Notes: generated by a model from the letters alone, not told the origin. Counted from the first letter of the stretch, positions 17,005-26,855 are shown. The stretch is 64,000 nt of DNA from Anaerocolumna sp. (GCA_029256725.1 JAQSXJ010000003.1:1-64000); one strand, 5' to 3'. Numbers and translations: made by a program.

Positions 17005-19611
17005 ATGAAGAATTCAATATGTAAATGGAGTATCTTGGGATTACTGACATTGATTCTGCTGTTCATACCTATTACAGAGGTTTCGGCAGCATCCCAGTTA
17101 AACCTCTATTTTTACAACACCAAAAAGACTCTTAAATATACAGGAAAACAGGTTAAATACAGCTTAGATGGTAACAACATTGATATGAAGGGAACACCCG
17201 GAGTTATCATAGACGGAACTTCCTTAGCCTCCTATCTTGAGGTATTTGTAAAGTCACCTATTGGATTGAAGGCTTCCTATAGTGACAAAAAAGGTGTGCT
17301 GACCCTATCTTCGGGCAAGACGAAACTTGTTCTGACAGCCGGCAGCAAAACAGCAGTATTAAACAGTAAGAAAGTGACGATGTCCCAGCCGGCAGTAAAA
17401 GTTAAGTTTAAGGAATCAAGTAAGATAAAGTTCCTGGTTCCCGTTGAATTTGTAGCAAATAGTTTTGGTTATGTTTACACCTGGAATAACAGTACCGTAA
17501 CCGGATGCATAACGAATCCTTTACATATTTCGTACAATGGCAAAGAAGTAAACTATACAGGAACCAGAGGTCTGGTGACAGTTGACGGAGAAGCAATTGA
17601 CGTTAGTGACATGCCGGGAATAATCATGAATAATACTACCCTGGTCCAAGGAGTTAAGGTATTTTCAGAATCCTCAATAGGTGCAGAATATCAGTATGAA
17701 AAAGCATCCGGTGTGTTAACTCTTACAAAAGACAGTACAGAAGTGGTGCTGACCATGGGTCAGAAAACAGCTATTGTTAACGGAAGAGAAAGAACGATGG
17801 ATACAGCACCGCTGCTCATAACCAATCTGGATAACAGTACGGATTATATTATGGTACCTGGCAGCTTTGTAGCGGCCAGCCTCGGCTATGATTATAAGTG
17901 GAATTCCACCACTAAGACCTCAGTATTAACAAAGAGTGAGATCGTACCAATTCCTGATACCGATAATACAGGGGGAACTGGTTCGCCGGAAACTCCTGTA
18001 CCTGATAGTGTTGCTTTTCATTGGGATTTATCAACTGCTATATCTGAGGAATTTAACAAATTAAATGTATTGACTGAAACAGCAGAAGTTTCACAGGATA
18101 AAAGTGCGACTTCTTATATCACAGCAATTACGAAATCGGATAGTACAGCAAATAGTGAGACCTTTGCTATATATGGAAACCTGCCTTTTAGTAAAGCTGC
18201 TCTGACAAGCAATAACGGTCTGCTTAACCTACATATTAATAATGCTTCTACAAATTATCAAACCCTTTTCGCAAACGGATTACTTGCTCAAAGTGTAACT
18301 GCAAATATGGATACTACAGCAACGACCGCAGTTAATATTGGCTTTAGCCTTACAGAGACTGGTCTAAAATATGAGTTATCTCAATCCAACGATGGCTGCA
18401 TTTTATACGTAAAACTTTACAGAAATATGATAAGCCGTATAGAGGCCGGAGTTTCACAGGGCAATGAATACCTTAAGATAACCGGAATGAAGGGGCTTAA
18501 AGCTCAGGTTAACGAGACGGGAGATACAGTAACCTTGCAGTTTTCCTCAACTGTTAATGGTACAGGAGATAACAGTATTCAACCCTCATTATCTGCTTTG
18601 AAATCTGTTACAACTGCTGCTCTTGGAAATAACACAGTAATTAATTTTGTTAAGAATTCGAATGCTACCTACCGAGTAGAACAGAACGGCAATACCTGTA
18701 TGATAGTTTTTAACAGAGATAGTGGCGGTGAATATTCCCTGCATTTTAGCCTTCCTGAGGGAGTGTCTTACAGTGAACTTACCACAGAAGATCAGTATCT
18801 TAAAAACCGTATTATAATTAAGATTCCAGGTGAGTGGGCTTCTTATTACAACCAGTATCCCGTTAGTTGGTCTGATGATGTGATTAACACAGCTGGTCTT
18901 TTGGAAATAGGCGGGGAGACTCAGATTATTATCGACACAGCCGCTTTACAGGGCTTTCGCCTGGAGGATCAGGGAAACGGAGTAGTTACTGTTACACTTG
19001 GTAATCCCAGAGACATCTATAAGAATATTGTTGTACTGGACCCTGGTCATGGCGGTTCTGCACCGGGAGCAGCACGTTCCATTAATGGTAAGACGGTTTA
19101 TGAGAAAGACTTAAACTTAAAGATTCTTTATGAACTAGCTGAAAAATATTTTAACAGCCCGGATTCACCGGTTAAAGCATATTATACCAGAACCGATGAT
19201 TCCACTTTGGGGCTTTATGAGAGACCTGCTATTGCTGATCTGGTAAATGCAGATATATTTGTAAGTTTGCATATGAATGCAAATACAAAAAGCGAACCAA
19301 AAGGTACAGAAATTTACTATACCAGCACCAATACGAACCGTACAGCCTCTGGATTGAACAGCAAAGTACTAGCCAATTTTGTACTGGATAAACTGACAGA
19401 GCAGTTAGGAACGAATAAACGTTATATTTCAAGCAAGAAATTAGTTGTAACAAGAGAAGCGAAAGTTCCTGCAGTTCTTATTGAGCTTGGGTATATGTCT
19501 AATAAGAGCGAGCTTAGCCTGCTGACAGATGAGGTTTTTCAAGAAAATGCAGCATACGCTATCTATGATACCATTTGCCAGTTGTTCGAAGTCTATCCAA
19601 CTGACAGGTAA
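17005..19611 (+). CDS. N-acetylmuramoyl-L-alanine amidase with copper-amine-oxidase-like stalk domains
   Basis: The 868-residue secreted enzyme cleaves the amide between MurNAc and the stem peptide of peptidoglycan. A signal peptide (about residues 1-31, ending EVSAAS) is followed by two copper-amine-oxidase N-terminal-like (stalk) domains, about 35-170 and 175-315. An AMIN-like beta region spans about 400-670. The C-terminal Amidase_3 domain (about 675-860) has the zinc-site motifs DPGHGG, YEKDLNL, SLHMNA and IELGYMSN. AAAGGGGAG precedes the ATG. It is longer than CwlD-type enzymes (about 240 residues), the extra length being wall-binding modules. It stands alone, followed by a gap and a shared terminator. 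Confidence 0.9.
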   Translation: MKNSICKWSILGLLTLILLFIPITEVSAASQLNLYFYNTKKTLKYTGKQVKYSLDGNNIDMKGTPGVIIDGTSLASYLEVFVKSPIGLKASYSDKKGVLTLSSGKTKLVLTAGSKTAVLNSKKVTMSQPAVKVKFKESSKIKFLVPVEFVANSFGYVYTWNNSTVTGCITNPLHISYNGKEVNYTGTRGLVTVDGEAIDVSDMPGIIMNNTTLVQGVKVFSESSIGAEYQYEKASGVLTLTKDSTEVVLTMGQKTAIVNGRERTMDTAPLLITNLDNSTDYIMVPGSFVAASLGYDYKWNSTTKTSVLTKSEIVPIPDTDNTGGTGSPETPVPDSVAFHWDLSTAISEEFNKLNVLTETAEVSQDKSATSYITAITKSDSTANSETFAIYGNLPFSKAALTSNNGLLNLHINNASTNYQTLFANGLLAQSVTANMDTTATTAVNIGFSLTETGLKYELSQSNDGCILYVKLYRNMISRIEAGVSQGNEYLKITGMKGLKAQVNETGDTVTLQFSSTVNGTGDNSIQPSLSALKSVTTAALGNNTVINFVKNSNATYRVEQNGNTCMIVFNRDSGGEYSLHFSLPEGVSYSELTTEDQYLKNRIIIKIPGEWASYYNQYPVSWSDDVINTAGLLEIGGETQIIIDTAALQGFRLEDQGNGVVTVTLGNPRDIYKNIVVLDPGHGGSAPGAARSINGKTVYEKDLNLKILYELAEKYFNSPDSPVKAYYTRTDDSTLGLYERPAIADLVNADIFVSLHMNANTKSEPKGTEIYYTSTNTNRTASGLNSKVLANFVLDKLTEQLGTNKRYISSKKLVVTREAKVPAVLIELGYMSNKSELSLLTDEVFQENAAYAIYDTICQLFEVYPTDR

Positions 19612-20014
19612 TATAATTGTTTAAATGTAGATATGTCAGTATTTCATTATGGGCGGTATTTTCTACAAAACAGAAGGATTCATGTACACGTCCAAGGGAT
19701 AAGAAGTCCTATATCTCTGAATATATTGTACTTGGCAGATTATTAAGGATTATTAAGCAAATAAAAAGAACTCACTTCACTCAAACAATCAATTGGGCAT
19801 GTGGTTATATTTATAAAACTGAATTTAACTTTAAAACTGAATTTAACTGATAATGTATTAGAATGAATAAGAAAAAGTTGCATTAAAAAACCGATACAAT
19901 TTGGGAAATAAGTGCTCCTGTCTATTTGACAGGAAACGCTTATACCTAATTGAATCGGTTTTTATTCATTATTTTATGATAGTTAAGATCGCGTAATTAT
20001 ATACATTGATTATA
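19612..20014. terminator. Gap between amidase and glmS with a shared long terminator
   Basis: Within this gap, 19885-19965 forms a long stem pairing AAAACCGAT.CAATT with AATTGAATCGGTTTT; a TTTTTA tail serves the + strand and a matching A-run serves the - strand. A 16-bp direct repeat (AAACTGAATTTAAC core) occurs at about 19817-19848. No credible gene was seen in the rest. Confidence 0.7.
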
Positions 20015-21844
20015 TTATTCTACTGTCACAGATTTAGCAAGGTTTCTAGGCTGATCTACATTTAAGCCTCTGTGCAAAGAGGTGTAGTAAGCTATAAGCT
20101 GTAATACTATAGCTGTAAGAAAAGGTGCATAAGTATCCTTGACCTCTGGTAAGGTAATATGATAATCATAAAGGGAAGGTTCTGCTTCCTGCCCCTTCAT
20201 AGTAATTAATATTACAAATGCATTTCTTGCCTTAACTTCACGAATATTAGAAATCATTTTGGAGTAAACCTTTTGCTGGGTTGCAAGTGCTACAACAGGA
20301 ATTCCTTCTGTTACAAGGGAAAGTGTGCCGTGCTTTAACTCGCCCGCAGCATATGCCTCTGAATGGATATAGCTGATTTCTTTTAACTTAATGGAGCCTT
20401 CACAGGAGAGTGCATAATCAAGACCTCTGCCGATAAAGAATAAATCCTCCTTCTCTGTTAACTGCTTGCTGATTTCTTCAATAGTCTTATCCAGAGAAAT
20501 AGTCTCTTCCAATGCAGGTATCATGTTCAGGAGTTCGTGTATTTCTTCTATGCAAGTTTCTTTTTCAAGCTTACCGGTTGCATAAGCAAAGCGGAAGGCT
20601 AACAAATAAAGGCAAGAAACTTGAGCAGTATATGCCTTTGTACTGGCTACAGCTATTTCAGGACCTGCATGGGTATAGAGTACAAAATCACTTTCTCTTG
20701 CAATAGAAGAACCTTTCACATTTACAATTGAAAGAGTGGAAGCACCATATTCTTTCGCAAGTTTTAGAGCTGCAAGGGTATCAGCTGTTTCACCGGATTG
20801 TGAAATGGTGATAACCAGGGTTGATTTATCAATAATAGGGTCCTGATAACGGAATTCAGAAGCGATTTCTACTGTAACCGGAAGTCTAAGCAGTCTCTCA
20901 AGCATAACTTTACCAATCAGACCTGCATGCATAGCAGTTCCGCAGGCAGTTATAATAATTCTTGAGATACCTTCAAAGAGGGAATCAGGAATATTGTCAG
21001 CTGTAAAATCCGGCAGTTTATTCTGGATTCTTGGAAGGATAGTATTACGCAGGGAATCAGGCTGTTCATGAATTTCTTTTAACATAAAATGAGGATAACC
21101 GCCTTTTTTAGCAGCAGTCATATCCCAGTTCACATGAAGCATTAAAGGGCTAACTTCATTGCCCTCCAAATCTGTAAGTGAAATGCTGTCCTTTTTAAGA
21201 ATCACCACATGCATTTCCGGTACCACGAAATAGTCCTTGGAATAGTCAATAAGCGCGACCATGTCAGAAGCTATAATGGAACCTTCTTTGGTATGGCAAG
21301 CTACTAAAGGACTGCTGTTTCTAAGGCTATAGATAACCTCCGGCTGATCTTCAAACATAATACAGAAAGCATATGCACCTACAAGTAAATCAACTGCTTT
21401 TTTAATAGTCTTTATAGCATCGCCATCATAAAGGCTGTCAATAAGAAGAGCAGCAATTTCTGTGTCTGTCTGAGATACGGGAACCCTGCCGGATTCTTTC
21501 AAACGCAGCTCCAGTTCACGATAGTTTTCAATAATACCGTTGTGAATCAGAGTAACCTTTCCGGATGTGTGAGGATGTGCATTTGTATCAGTGACACCTC
21601 CATGAGTTGCCCATCTGGTGTGACCGATACCACAGGTACTTTCTGATGTTTTGGTTTCTTTTTCCTTTGCTACCTTGTCAGCAAGAACAGATACTTTACC
21701 AATGGTTTTAAGGGTTTTGATACCATTCTCCTCAAAGAAAGCAATTCCGGCACTGTCATAACCTCTGTATTCCAAAGCAGTAAGACCGTCAAGCATAACC
21801 TTTTTTGCATCAGCGTAACCAGTAAATCCAATAATTCCACACAT
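20015..21844 (-). CDS. glmS: Glutamine--fructose-6-phosphate aminotransferase
   Basis: The enzyme makes glucosamine-6-phosphate from fructose-6-phosphate and glutamine, the first step to UDP-GlcNAc and peptidoglycan. The 609 residues have the family's standard length. The N-terminal nucleophile is Cys2 (MCGIIGFTG), with the glutaminase motifs GHTRWATHG and HNGIIEN. Two SIS domains follow (TACGTAMHAG and SQSGETADT), and the end DQPRNLAKSVTVE is diagnostic. AAGGAG precedes the start. A glmS ribozyme lies in its leader, so product level should destabilise the mRNA. Confidence 0.98.
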   Translation of the reverse strand: MCGIIGFTGYADAKKVMLDGLTALEYRGYDSAGIAFFEENGIKTLKTIGKVSVLADKVAKEKETKTSESTCGIGHTRWATHGGVTDTNAHPHTSGKVTLIHNGIIENYRELELRLKESGRVPVSQTDTEIAALLIDSLYDGDAIKTIKKAVDLLVGAYAFCIMFEDQPEVIYSLRNSSPLVACHTKEGSIIASDMVALIDYSKDYFVVPEMHVVILKKDSISLTDLEGNEVSPLMLHVNWDMTAAKKGGYPHFMLKEIHEQPDSLRNTILPRIQNKLPDFTADNIPDSLFEGISRIIITACGTAMHAGLIGKVMLERLLRLPVTVEIASEFRYQDPIIDKSTLVITISQSGETADTLAALKLAKEYGASTLSIVNVKGSSIARESDFVLYTHAGPEIAVASTKAYTAQVSCLYLLAFRFAYATGKLEKETCIEEIHELLNMIPALEETISLDKTIEEISKQLTEKEDLFFIGRGLDYALSCEGSIKLKEISYIHSEAYAAGELKHGTLSLVTEGIPVVALATQQKVYSKMISNIREVKARNAFVILITMKGQEAEPSLYDYHITLPEVKDTYAPFLTAIVLQLIAYYTSLHRGLNVDQPRNLAKSVTVE

Positions 21845-21984
21845 ATTAATTCTCCTTTATTCTGTTTTCAAAGTTCGGATATTTATGAATTCGCAGAAAG
21901 AGTAAGCCGATAATATCTTAAAGTTAAAATGTATATAACTATAAGTTTACCGGACTTCTATTTCCTAATTCAATTATCTTGGTA

Positions 21985-22130
21985 TTGCCGCTGTTGTTTT
22001 CCGGTTACCCGGAGGTTTTTTCAGCAATTCACACAGCCAAGCCTATGAGAGAGCATCCGCCGAAGATTTCGCTAACTCCCTACCTCGTTAACCTCTGAAT
22101 AATTACCCAAAGAGGTACATGGCGCTAATT
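21985..22130 (-). ncRNA. glmS ribozyme-riboswitch
   Basis: Read on the - strand, the leader contains the cleavage-site motif AGCGCC (complement at 22121-22127). A conserved core follows: TTAACGAGGTAGGGAGTTA, then TTCGGCGGATG (22057-22067) and CTCTC. The 3' P3/P4-like hairpins end near CCGGGTAACCGG. These match the glmS ribozyme consensus in order and spacing. Glucosamine-6-phosphate acts as cofactor for self-cleavage of the glmS mRNA. The 3' boundary is approximate. Confidence 0.92.
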
Positions 22131-22422
22131 TTAACATTTCTGTTGTGAGAACCCTGGGTTGGTTCAGTTAATAGTTACCATACGTAAGTATTATATGCGT
22201 TTCACTCCTTTCTGTGCTATAAATACCATATCAAAAAGAACTGAAAGTTACTAAGCTATATTAACATTTCAGAAAGAATAAGTCAATTACAGAAAGGTAA
22301 TTATGAACAAATGATCCAATATAAATGATGATTCATATATTCCAAAGTGGAGATTGGGTTATTAATGGAATAAGTCAGACTGGAAATTAAGAATTCAGAG
22401 AAATTGAAGATGTTTCAGAATT

Positions 22423-22473
22423 ACTGACAGCCTGAGAGCGGATAACAAGGCCTATTTCATTCAGACTGTCAGT
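22423..22473. terminator. Hairpin downstream of degV
   Basis: ACTGACAG at 22423-22430 pairs with CTGTCAGT at 22466-22473, and the stem can extend with CTGA/TCAG. There is a weak T-tract only in the + direction, so terminator function for degV is not certain. The rest of 22131-22486 probably carries the glmS promoter. Confidence 0.4.
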
Positions 22474-22486
22474 TTTAAAGCTTAAT

Positions 22487-23329
22487 TTAATTTTTGGTAA
22501 AGAAAGCAATACCACAGGCTCCGGGGCCGGCATGAGTACCTACAACAGAGCCGATAGGGCTTTCGATAAAGTCCTGAATACCAAGGTCATTTTTTGAATG
22601 GTCCAGAAAACCGTTCATTGTATCCTTCCCTGCAGAATATCCTATGCAGACTTCACGATTTAAATCTATTTCATTTGAGGTTATGAGTTCCGCAAGCTTC
22701 TTATATGCACCGGTCAGACCCCTTGCTTTACCTGCAACACCCACCAATCCATCCTTGACTTCAATTATTGGTTTAATATTCAATAACCCGCCGGCAAAGG
22801 CACTTACACTGGATAAACGGCCGCCTTTTTTCAGATATTCAAGGCTTTCAACTAAAGCCAATAGACGTATGTTCTTCTTAACAGCTTCCAGTTCTTTAGC
22901 AATATCATCACCGGATAATCCTCTGTTTCGCAGAGCTAACGCTTCACGGACTAATAGTTGAAGACCTAGTGTAACAGTTTCGCTGTCAATAATATGAATT
23001 CCTGTATAATCAACGATATCCTTAGCTATCTGTGCGCTTTGATAAGTACCGCTAAGCTTTGAGGAAATGGTAATTACAATCAAGGTGTCATTATTATCCC
23101 TTGCTGCTTCGTAATAGGGCAGGAACTGTTCAGGTGTAGGCTGGCTGGTAGTAGGAAGAACTTTAGCTTTCACTAATCTTTCGTAAAATTGATCAATGGT
23201 TATATCAACCCCATCCAGATAATCCTCATTTTCAAAAATAACCCGAAGCGGTACAAGGGTTACATCCAGTTCTTTGGCAAGTTCCTTACTGATATCGGAA
23301 GTTGAATCAGTTAATATTTTTATACTCAT
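22487..23329 (-). CDS. DegV-family fatty-acid-binding protein
   Basis: The 280-residue DegV (FakB-like) protein binds a fatty acid and presents it to the FakA kinase. The N-terminal motif KILTDSTSDIS and the loop TTSQPTPEQF carry family-conserved polar residues, and the C-terminal G.VVGTHAGPGACG is typical. It is the second gene of a pair with a MarR regulator. The stop and start codons overlap by 4 nt, and GGAGG lies within the end of the upstream gene. The FabT-like boxes upstream fit a role in handling exogenous fatty acids. Confidence 0.92.
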   Translation of the reverse strand: MSIKILTDSTSDISKELAKELDVTLVPLRVIFENEDYLDGVDITIDQFYERLVKAKVLPTTSQPTPEQFLPYYEAARDNNDTLIVITISSKLSGTYQSAQIAKDIVDYTGIHIIDSETVTLGLQLLVREALALRNRGLSGDDIAKELEAVKKNIRLLALVESLEYLKKGGRLSSVSAFAGGLLNIKPIIEVKDGLVGVAGKARGLTGAYKKLAELITSNEIDLNREVCIGYSAGKDTMNGFLDHSKNDLGIQDFIESPIGSVVGTHAGPGACGIAFFTKN

Positions 23330-23784
23330 TGGTCCTCCTTTGGACTTTGAAAGAATTGATGAAGGGTAGAGAGAGCAGTAGTAAGTGTTCTAAGCTCTTC
23401 CTCCTTTAATTTATCAGCAACCCCGTCTACAAGGCGCTGGTGAAACTCCTTATGGCAGCTGTAGGCTTTCAGGCCTAAATCCGTTGGACAGACCTTTACA
23501 TATCTTTTATCGCTAAGCTGCTTCTCGCGTTTTAAGTAGCCTTTTTGTTCTAAGGTTTTAACGGAAGTTGTGAGAGTACTGGCTGTTACCATCAGCCTTG
23601 CAGCTATCTCGCTCATGGAGTAAAGGCCTTCTTTGTTACCGTCATAAACAGCTTCTATGACATGCATCTCGTGTACAGAGAGATTCTTAAAGTCGTCTTT
23701 TGCAAGTGCAGTTTCTTCCAGACGGAGAATATCATGAAAAATTTCTACCAGAAAGGTATTTAACTCTTCTTTGTATTGATTCAT
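23326..23784 (-). CDS. MarR-family regulator, FabT-like
   Basis: The 152-residue winged-helix regulator has the MarR DNA-binding core (MSEIAARLMVTASTLTTSVKTLEQKGYLKREKQLSDKRYV). This resembles FabT, the acyl-ACP-responsive repressor of fatty-acid synthesis in streptococci and lactococci. It is co-transcribed with a DegV protein. Two palindromes of the FabT-box type (TTTGA-N3-TCAAA) lie 55-130 bp upstream of its start, which suggests autoregulation. AAAGGAG precedes the ATG. No fab genes are present in the window, so its wider targets are unknown. Confidence 0.85.
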   Translation of the reverse strand: MNQYKEELNTFLVEIFHDILRLEETALAKDDFKNLSVHEMHVIEAVYDGNKEGLYSMSEIAARLMVTASTLTTSVKTLEQKGYLKREKQLSDKRYVKVCPTDLGLKAYSCHKEFHQRLVDGVADKLKEEELRTLTTALSTLHQFFQSPKEDQ

Positions 23785-23839
23785 ATGACTCCTTTACATC
23801 AAGTTATATCCTAAGTATTGTTATGTCCGTTCATTCGAA

Positions 23840-23911
23840 TACTTTGAACATCAAAGTAACTATATATTATCAGAATGAAAGCTTTCTGTCAATAATAATT
23901 TGATATTCAAA
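23840..23911. promoter_or_regulatory. Two FabT-like palindromic operators
   Basis: TACTTTGAACATCAAAGTA (23840-23858) is a perfect 8+3+8 palindrome. TTTGATATTCAAA (23899-23911) is a perfect 5+3+5 palindrome. Both share the TTTGA-N3-TCAAA pattern known from FabT sites and sit upstream of the MarR gene. Confidence 0.75.
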
Positions 23912-23932
23912 GTATCTCTATAAAAACTGCAA

Positions 23933-23967
23933 ATAAGGACGTAAAATTATCTGAATCACGTCCTTAT
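23933..23967. other. Hairpin in the rhaB leader
   Basis: ATAAGGACGT (23933-23942) pairs exactly with ACGTCCTTAT (23958-23967). No T-tract follows, so it is not a clear terminator. A site resembling the microcompartment operator (ATAAATACAACATATTT, 23999-24015) lies between it and rhaB. Confidence 0.4.
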
Positions 23968-24078
23968 CAGATAGAGGGAATCACGTTATAATTACACTAT
24001 AAATACAACATATTTCACAAGTATATTTATCCCTGCAAAGTAAAAGCTGCAGGTTATGAGAAAGGCATGGTTATAGTG

Positions 24079-25461
24079 ATGCAAAACTATTATTTGGCAG
24101 TTGATATCGGAGCCTCCGGAGGAAGACATATTCTGGGGTCATTGGATAATGGAAAGCTTCAATTAGAAGAGATCTACCGGTTTGAGAATGGACTTATTGA
24201 AAAAAACGGGTATTTATGCTGGGATCTGGATCGGTTATTTCAGGAAATTCTTAACGGTCTAAAGAAATGCAAAACAGTAGGTAAAATACCGGTAAGTATG
24301 GGAGTTGACACCTGGGGAGTGGATTTTGTCCTTTTGGATTCCGAAGATAAAGTTCTTGGACCTACCGTTGGATACCGTGACAAGAGAACAGCAGGTATGG
24401 ATGATGAAGTCTATAAGGTCATTAATGAGGAGCAGCTGTATCACAGAACCGGGATTCAGAAACAGATTTTTAACACAATATATCAGTTGACGGCAGTTAA
24501 GACCCAAAAGCCTGAAATACTTCAAAGGGCAGAAGCTTTGTTAATGATTCCTGATTATTTTCATTTTCTGCTTACAGGAAAAAAAGCACAGGAATATACC
24601 AATGCCACTACAGGCCAGTTAGTAAATCCTATTACCAAGGACTGGGATTATGCCCTGCTTGACAAATTAAGTATTAAAAAAGAAATCTTTCAGAAGATTT
24701 CTTTGCCTAAAACATCTCTTGGAAATCTTCGCAGGGAAATACAGGAAGAAGTTGGATTTGACTGTGAGATAGTACTGCCTGCTACTCATGATACGGGATC
24801 AGCAGTACTGGCAGTGCCTGCTTCTGATGATGATTACCTGTATATCAGTTCCGGTACCTGGTCCTTAATCGGTATCGAGAGAATGGAAGCAGACTGCAGA
24901 GAAGAAAGCAGACTTGCTAACTTTACCAACGAAGGCGGATATGATTACAGATTTCGCTATTTAAAAAATATTATGGGATTATGGATGATTCAATCTGTAA
25001 GACATGAGCTGGAGGATAAATATTCTTTTACTGAGCTTTGTGAAATGGCTGCTAAAAGCAGTTCGTTCCCTTCAATCGTTGATGTAAATGCGCAGGTATT
25101 CCTATCACCAGACAACATGACCCAGGCCATTAAGGACTACCTTAAAGAATCCGGGCAGAAGGTGCCGGAGACAATTGGAGAACTGGCTGCCTGCATCTAT
25201 AACAGTCTTGCTGCCAGCTATAGCAGTGCAGTAAAAGAAATAGAAGCTTTAACCGGAAGAAGCTTTAACCGCATACATATTGTAGGCGGCGGTTCCAATG
25301 CTGATTATCTGAATCAGCTGACAGCTGATCATACGGGCAAGGATGTTTGTGCAGGACCTTCTGAAGCGACAGCGCTGGGCAATATATTAGCACAGATGTT
25401 AAAGGCTGATTCGTTAGTACTGTTGATAGAAGTGTATGTTCAAAGGATTTTTTACTACTAA
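24079..25461 (+). CDS. rhaB: Rhamnulokinase
   Basis: The enzyme phosphorylates L-rhamnulose to L-rhamnulose-1-phosphate, the step before aldol cleavage. The 460-residue FGGY kinase has the N-terminal phosphate loop (LAVDIGASGGRHILG), GVDTWGVDF, the central HDTGSAV with YISSGTWSLIG, and the C-terminal HIVGGGSNADYLNQLTAD. ATG 24079 is preferred over 24067 because GAGAAAGG lies 13 nt before it. The last 15 or so residues are unusual but in frame. The next gene is a damaged rhamnose isomerase, so the pair once formed the upper rhamnose pathway feeding the microcompartment. Confidence 0.93.
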   Translation: MQNYYLAVDIGASGGRHILGSLDNGKLQLEEIYRFENGLIEKNGYLCWDLDRLFQEILNGLKKCKTVGKIPVSMGVDTWGVDFVLLDSEDKVLGPTVGYRDKRTAGMDDEVYKVINEEQLYHRTGIQKQIFNTIYQLTAVKTQKPEILQRAEALLMIPDYFHFLLTGKKAQEYTNATTGQLVNPITKDWDYALLDKLSIKKEIFQKISLPKTSLGNLRREIQEEVGFDCEIVLPATHDTGSAVLAVPASDDDYLYISSGTWSLIGIERMEADCREESRLANFTNEGGYDYRFRYLKNIMGLWMIQSVRHELEDKYSFTELCEMAAKSSSFPSIVDVNAQVFLSPDNMTQAIKDYLKESGQKVPETIGELAACIYNSLAASYSSAVKEIEALTGRSFNRIHIVGGGSNADYLNQLTADHTGKDVCAGPSEATALGNILAQMLKADSLVLLIEVYVQRIFYY

Positions 25462-25525
25462 GGTTATTGAGTATTTAATATAACAATCTACAATTATTTC
25501 ATTACATAGAAAAAGGAGAAAAGTT

Positions 25526-26745
25526 ATGACTACAAAACAGAGATATGAATCTGCAAGAGAAATTTATAAAAAATTAGGTGTAGATACAGAAGCGGCTATA
25601 AAGAAAGTACTTGAAACTTCAATGGCTTTGAAGGTGCTACACAGTTATCAGGAGGTATTCAGGCAACTGGTAATTATCCCGGTAAGGCAAGAACACCAGA
25701 GGAATTAATGGCTGATATTGATAAGACTTTAAGCCTGATTCCTGGTAAGCACCGTATTAATCTGCATGCAAACTATGCTATTTTTGAACCCGGTGAAGAA
25801 GTTGACAGAGATAAGCTGGAGCCGAAGCATTTTGCTAAATGGGTGGAATTTGCAAAGGAAAGAGGTCTTGGTCTTGACTTCAATCCTACTTACTTTGCAC
25901 ATCCTAAAGCAGATGGACTTACCTTATCCAGTGAGAAGGAAGATATCAGAAAATTCTGGATCAATCATGGTATTGCCTGCATTAAGATTGCGGAATATTT
26001 TGCAACGGAGCTTAACACACACTGCTTATTAAACATCTGGATTCCCGATGGTTTTAAGGATATCCCTGCTGACAGATTAAGCCCCAGAGCAAGACTGAAG
26101 AATTCCCTTGATCAGATAATTGCAACTCCTTACGATAGATCCAAAGTGTATGTAGCTGTTGAATCCAAAGTATTTGGTATCGGACTTGAGGCGTGCACAG
26201 TAGGTTCTCATGAGTTTTACATGAGTTATGCAGCAAAGAATGACATTCTCTGCCTGTTAGACAATGGTCATTATCATCCTACAGAGGTTGTATCCGATAA
26301 AATACCTTCCATGCTGTTATTCTCTGATAAATTAGCTCTTCATGTAACCAGACCAATCAGATGGGACAGCGATCATGTTGTACTCTTTGATGATGAAACA
26401 AAAGAAATTGCAAAAGAAATCGTACGCTGCGATGCACTGGATAGAGTATTGATCGGACTGGATTTCTTTGATGCCAGCATCAACCGTGTTTCTGCTTGGG
26501 TAGTAGGTATGAGAAATATGTTAAAATCACTGCTTTATGCTACCTTGCTGCCTAATGAGAAGTTAGCTTCTCTTCAGAATGAGAATAAGTTCACTGAGCT
26601 TATGATGTTACAGGAAGAATTAAAATTCTATCCTTTCGGTGATGTTTGGAACTATTTCTGCGAGTCTAACGGAGTGCCTGAAAGAGAAGACTGGTTTGCA
26701 GAAGTTACAGCATATGAAGCTGAGGTTTTATCTAAGAGAAATTAA
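25526..26745 (+). pseudogene. rhaA: L-rhamnose isomerase gene with internal deletion and frameshift
   Basis: RhaA converts L-rhamnose to L-rhamnulose. The first 28 codons (MTTKQRYESAREIYKKLGVD...AAIKK) are a normal RhaA N-terminus with AAAGGAG upstream. The family's conserved HCWQGDDV segment should follow within about 20 residues but is absent. The sequence instead resumes near 25627 in another frame with [20 protein letters not shown], and then runs cleanly to 26745 ([20 protein letters not shown], the metal-site region [13 protein letters not shown], a typical C-terminus). About 45-55 nt are lost with a phase change. ATG 25708 opens the longer downstream part, but a protein begun there would lack the N-terminal active-site segment. 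Everything after the lesion looks well preserved, so the damage is recent or an assembly fault. Confidence 0.88.
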
Positions 26746-26800
26746 TTAAATAACAATTGATTAATAATCGAACTATAGTTGGTTAATCAATGTTGATTTT

Positions 26801-26855
26801 AAAAACTCCGCATTTCATACGATATCATATCATATGAAATGCGGAGTTTTTTTGT
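26801..26855. terminator. Terminator after the rhaB-rhaA unit
   Basis: AAAACTCCGCATTTCATA pairs with TATGAAATGCGGAGTTTT and a T-run follows. The matching A-run on the left makes it usable from both sides. Confidence 0.92.

Noticed and set aside
19617..19850. A 77-codon + strand frame after the amidase gene
   Set aside because: Its composition is unlike the neighbours, it ends in a DNA direct repeat, and no ribosome binding site precedes it.
24079..25461. A frameshift at the end of rhamnulokinase
   Set aside because: The last residues diverge from typical RhaB, but the frame keeps a plausible E.....IF.. ending at normal length, and the alternative frames align no better.
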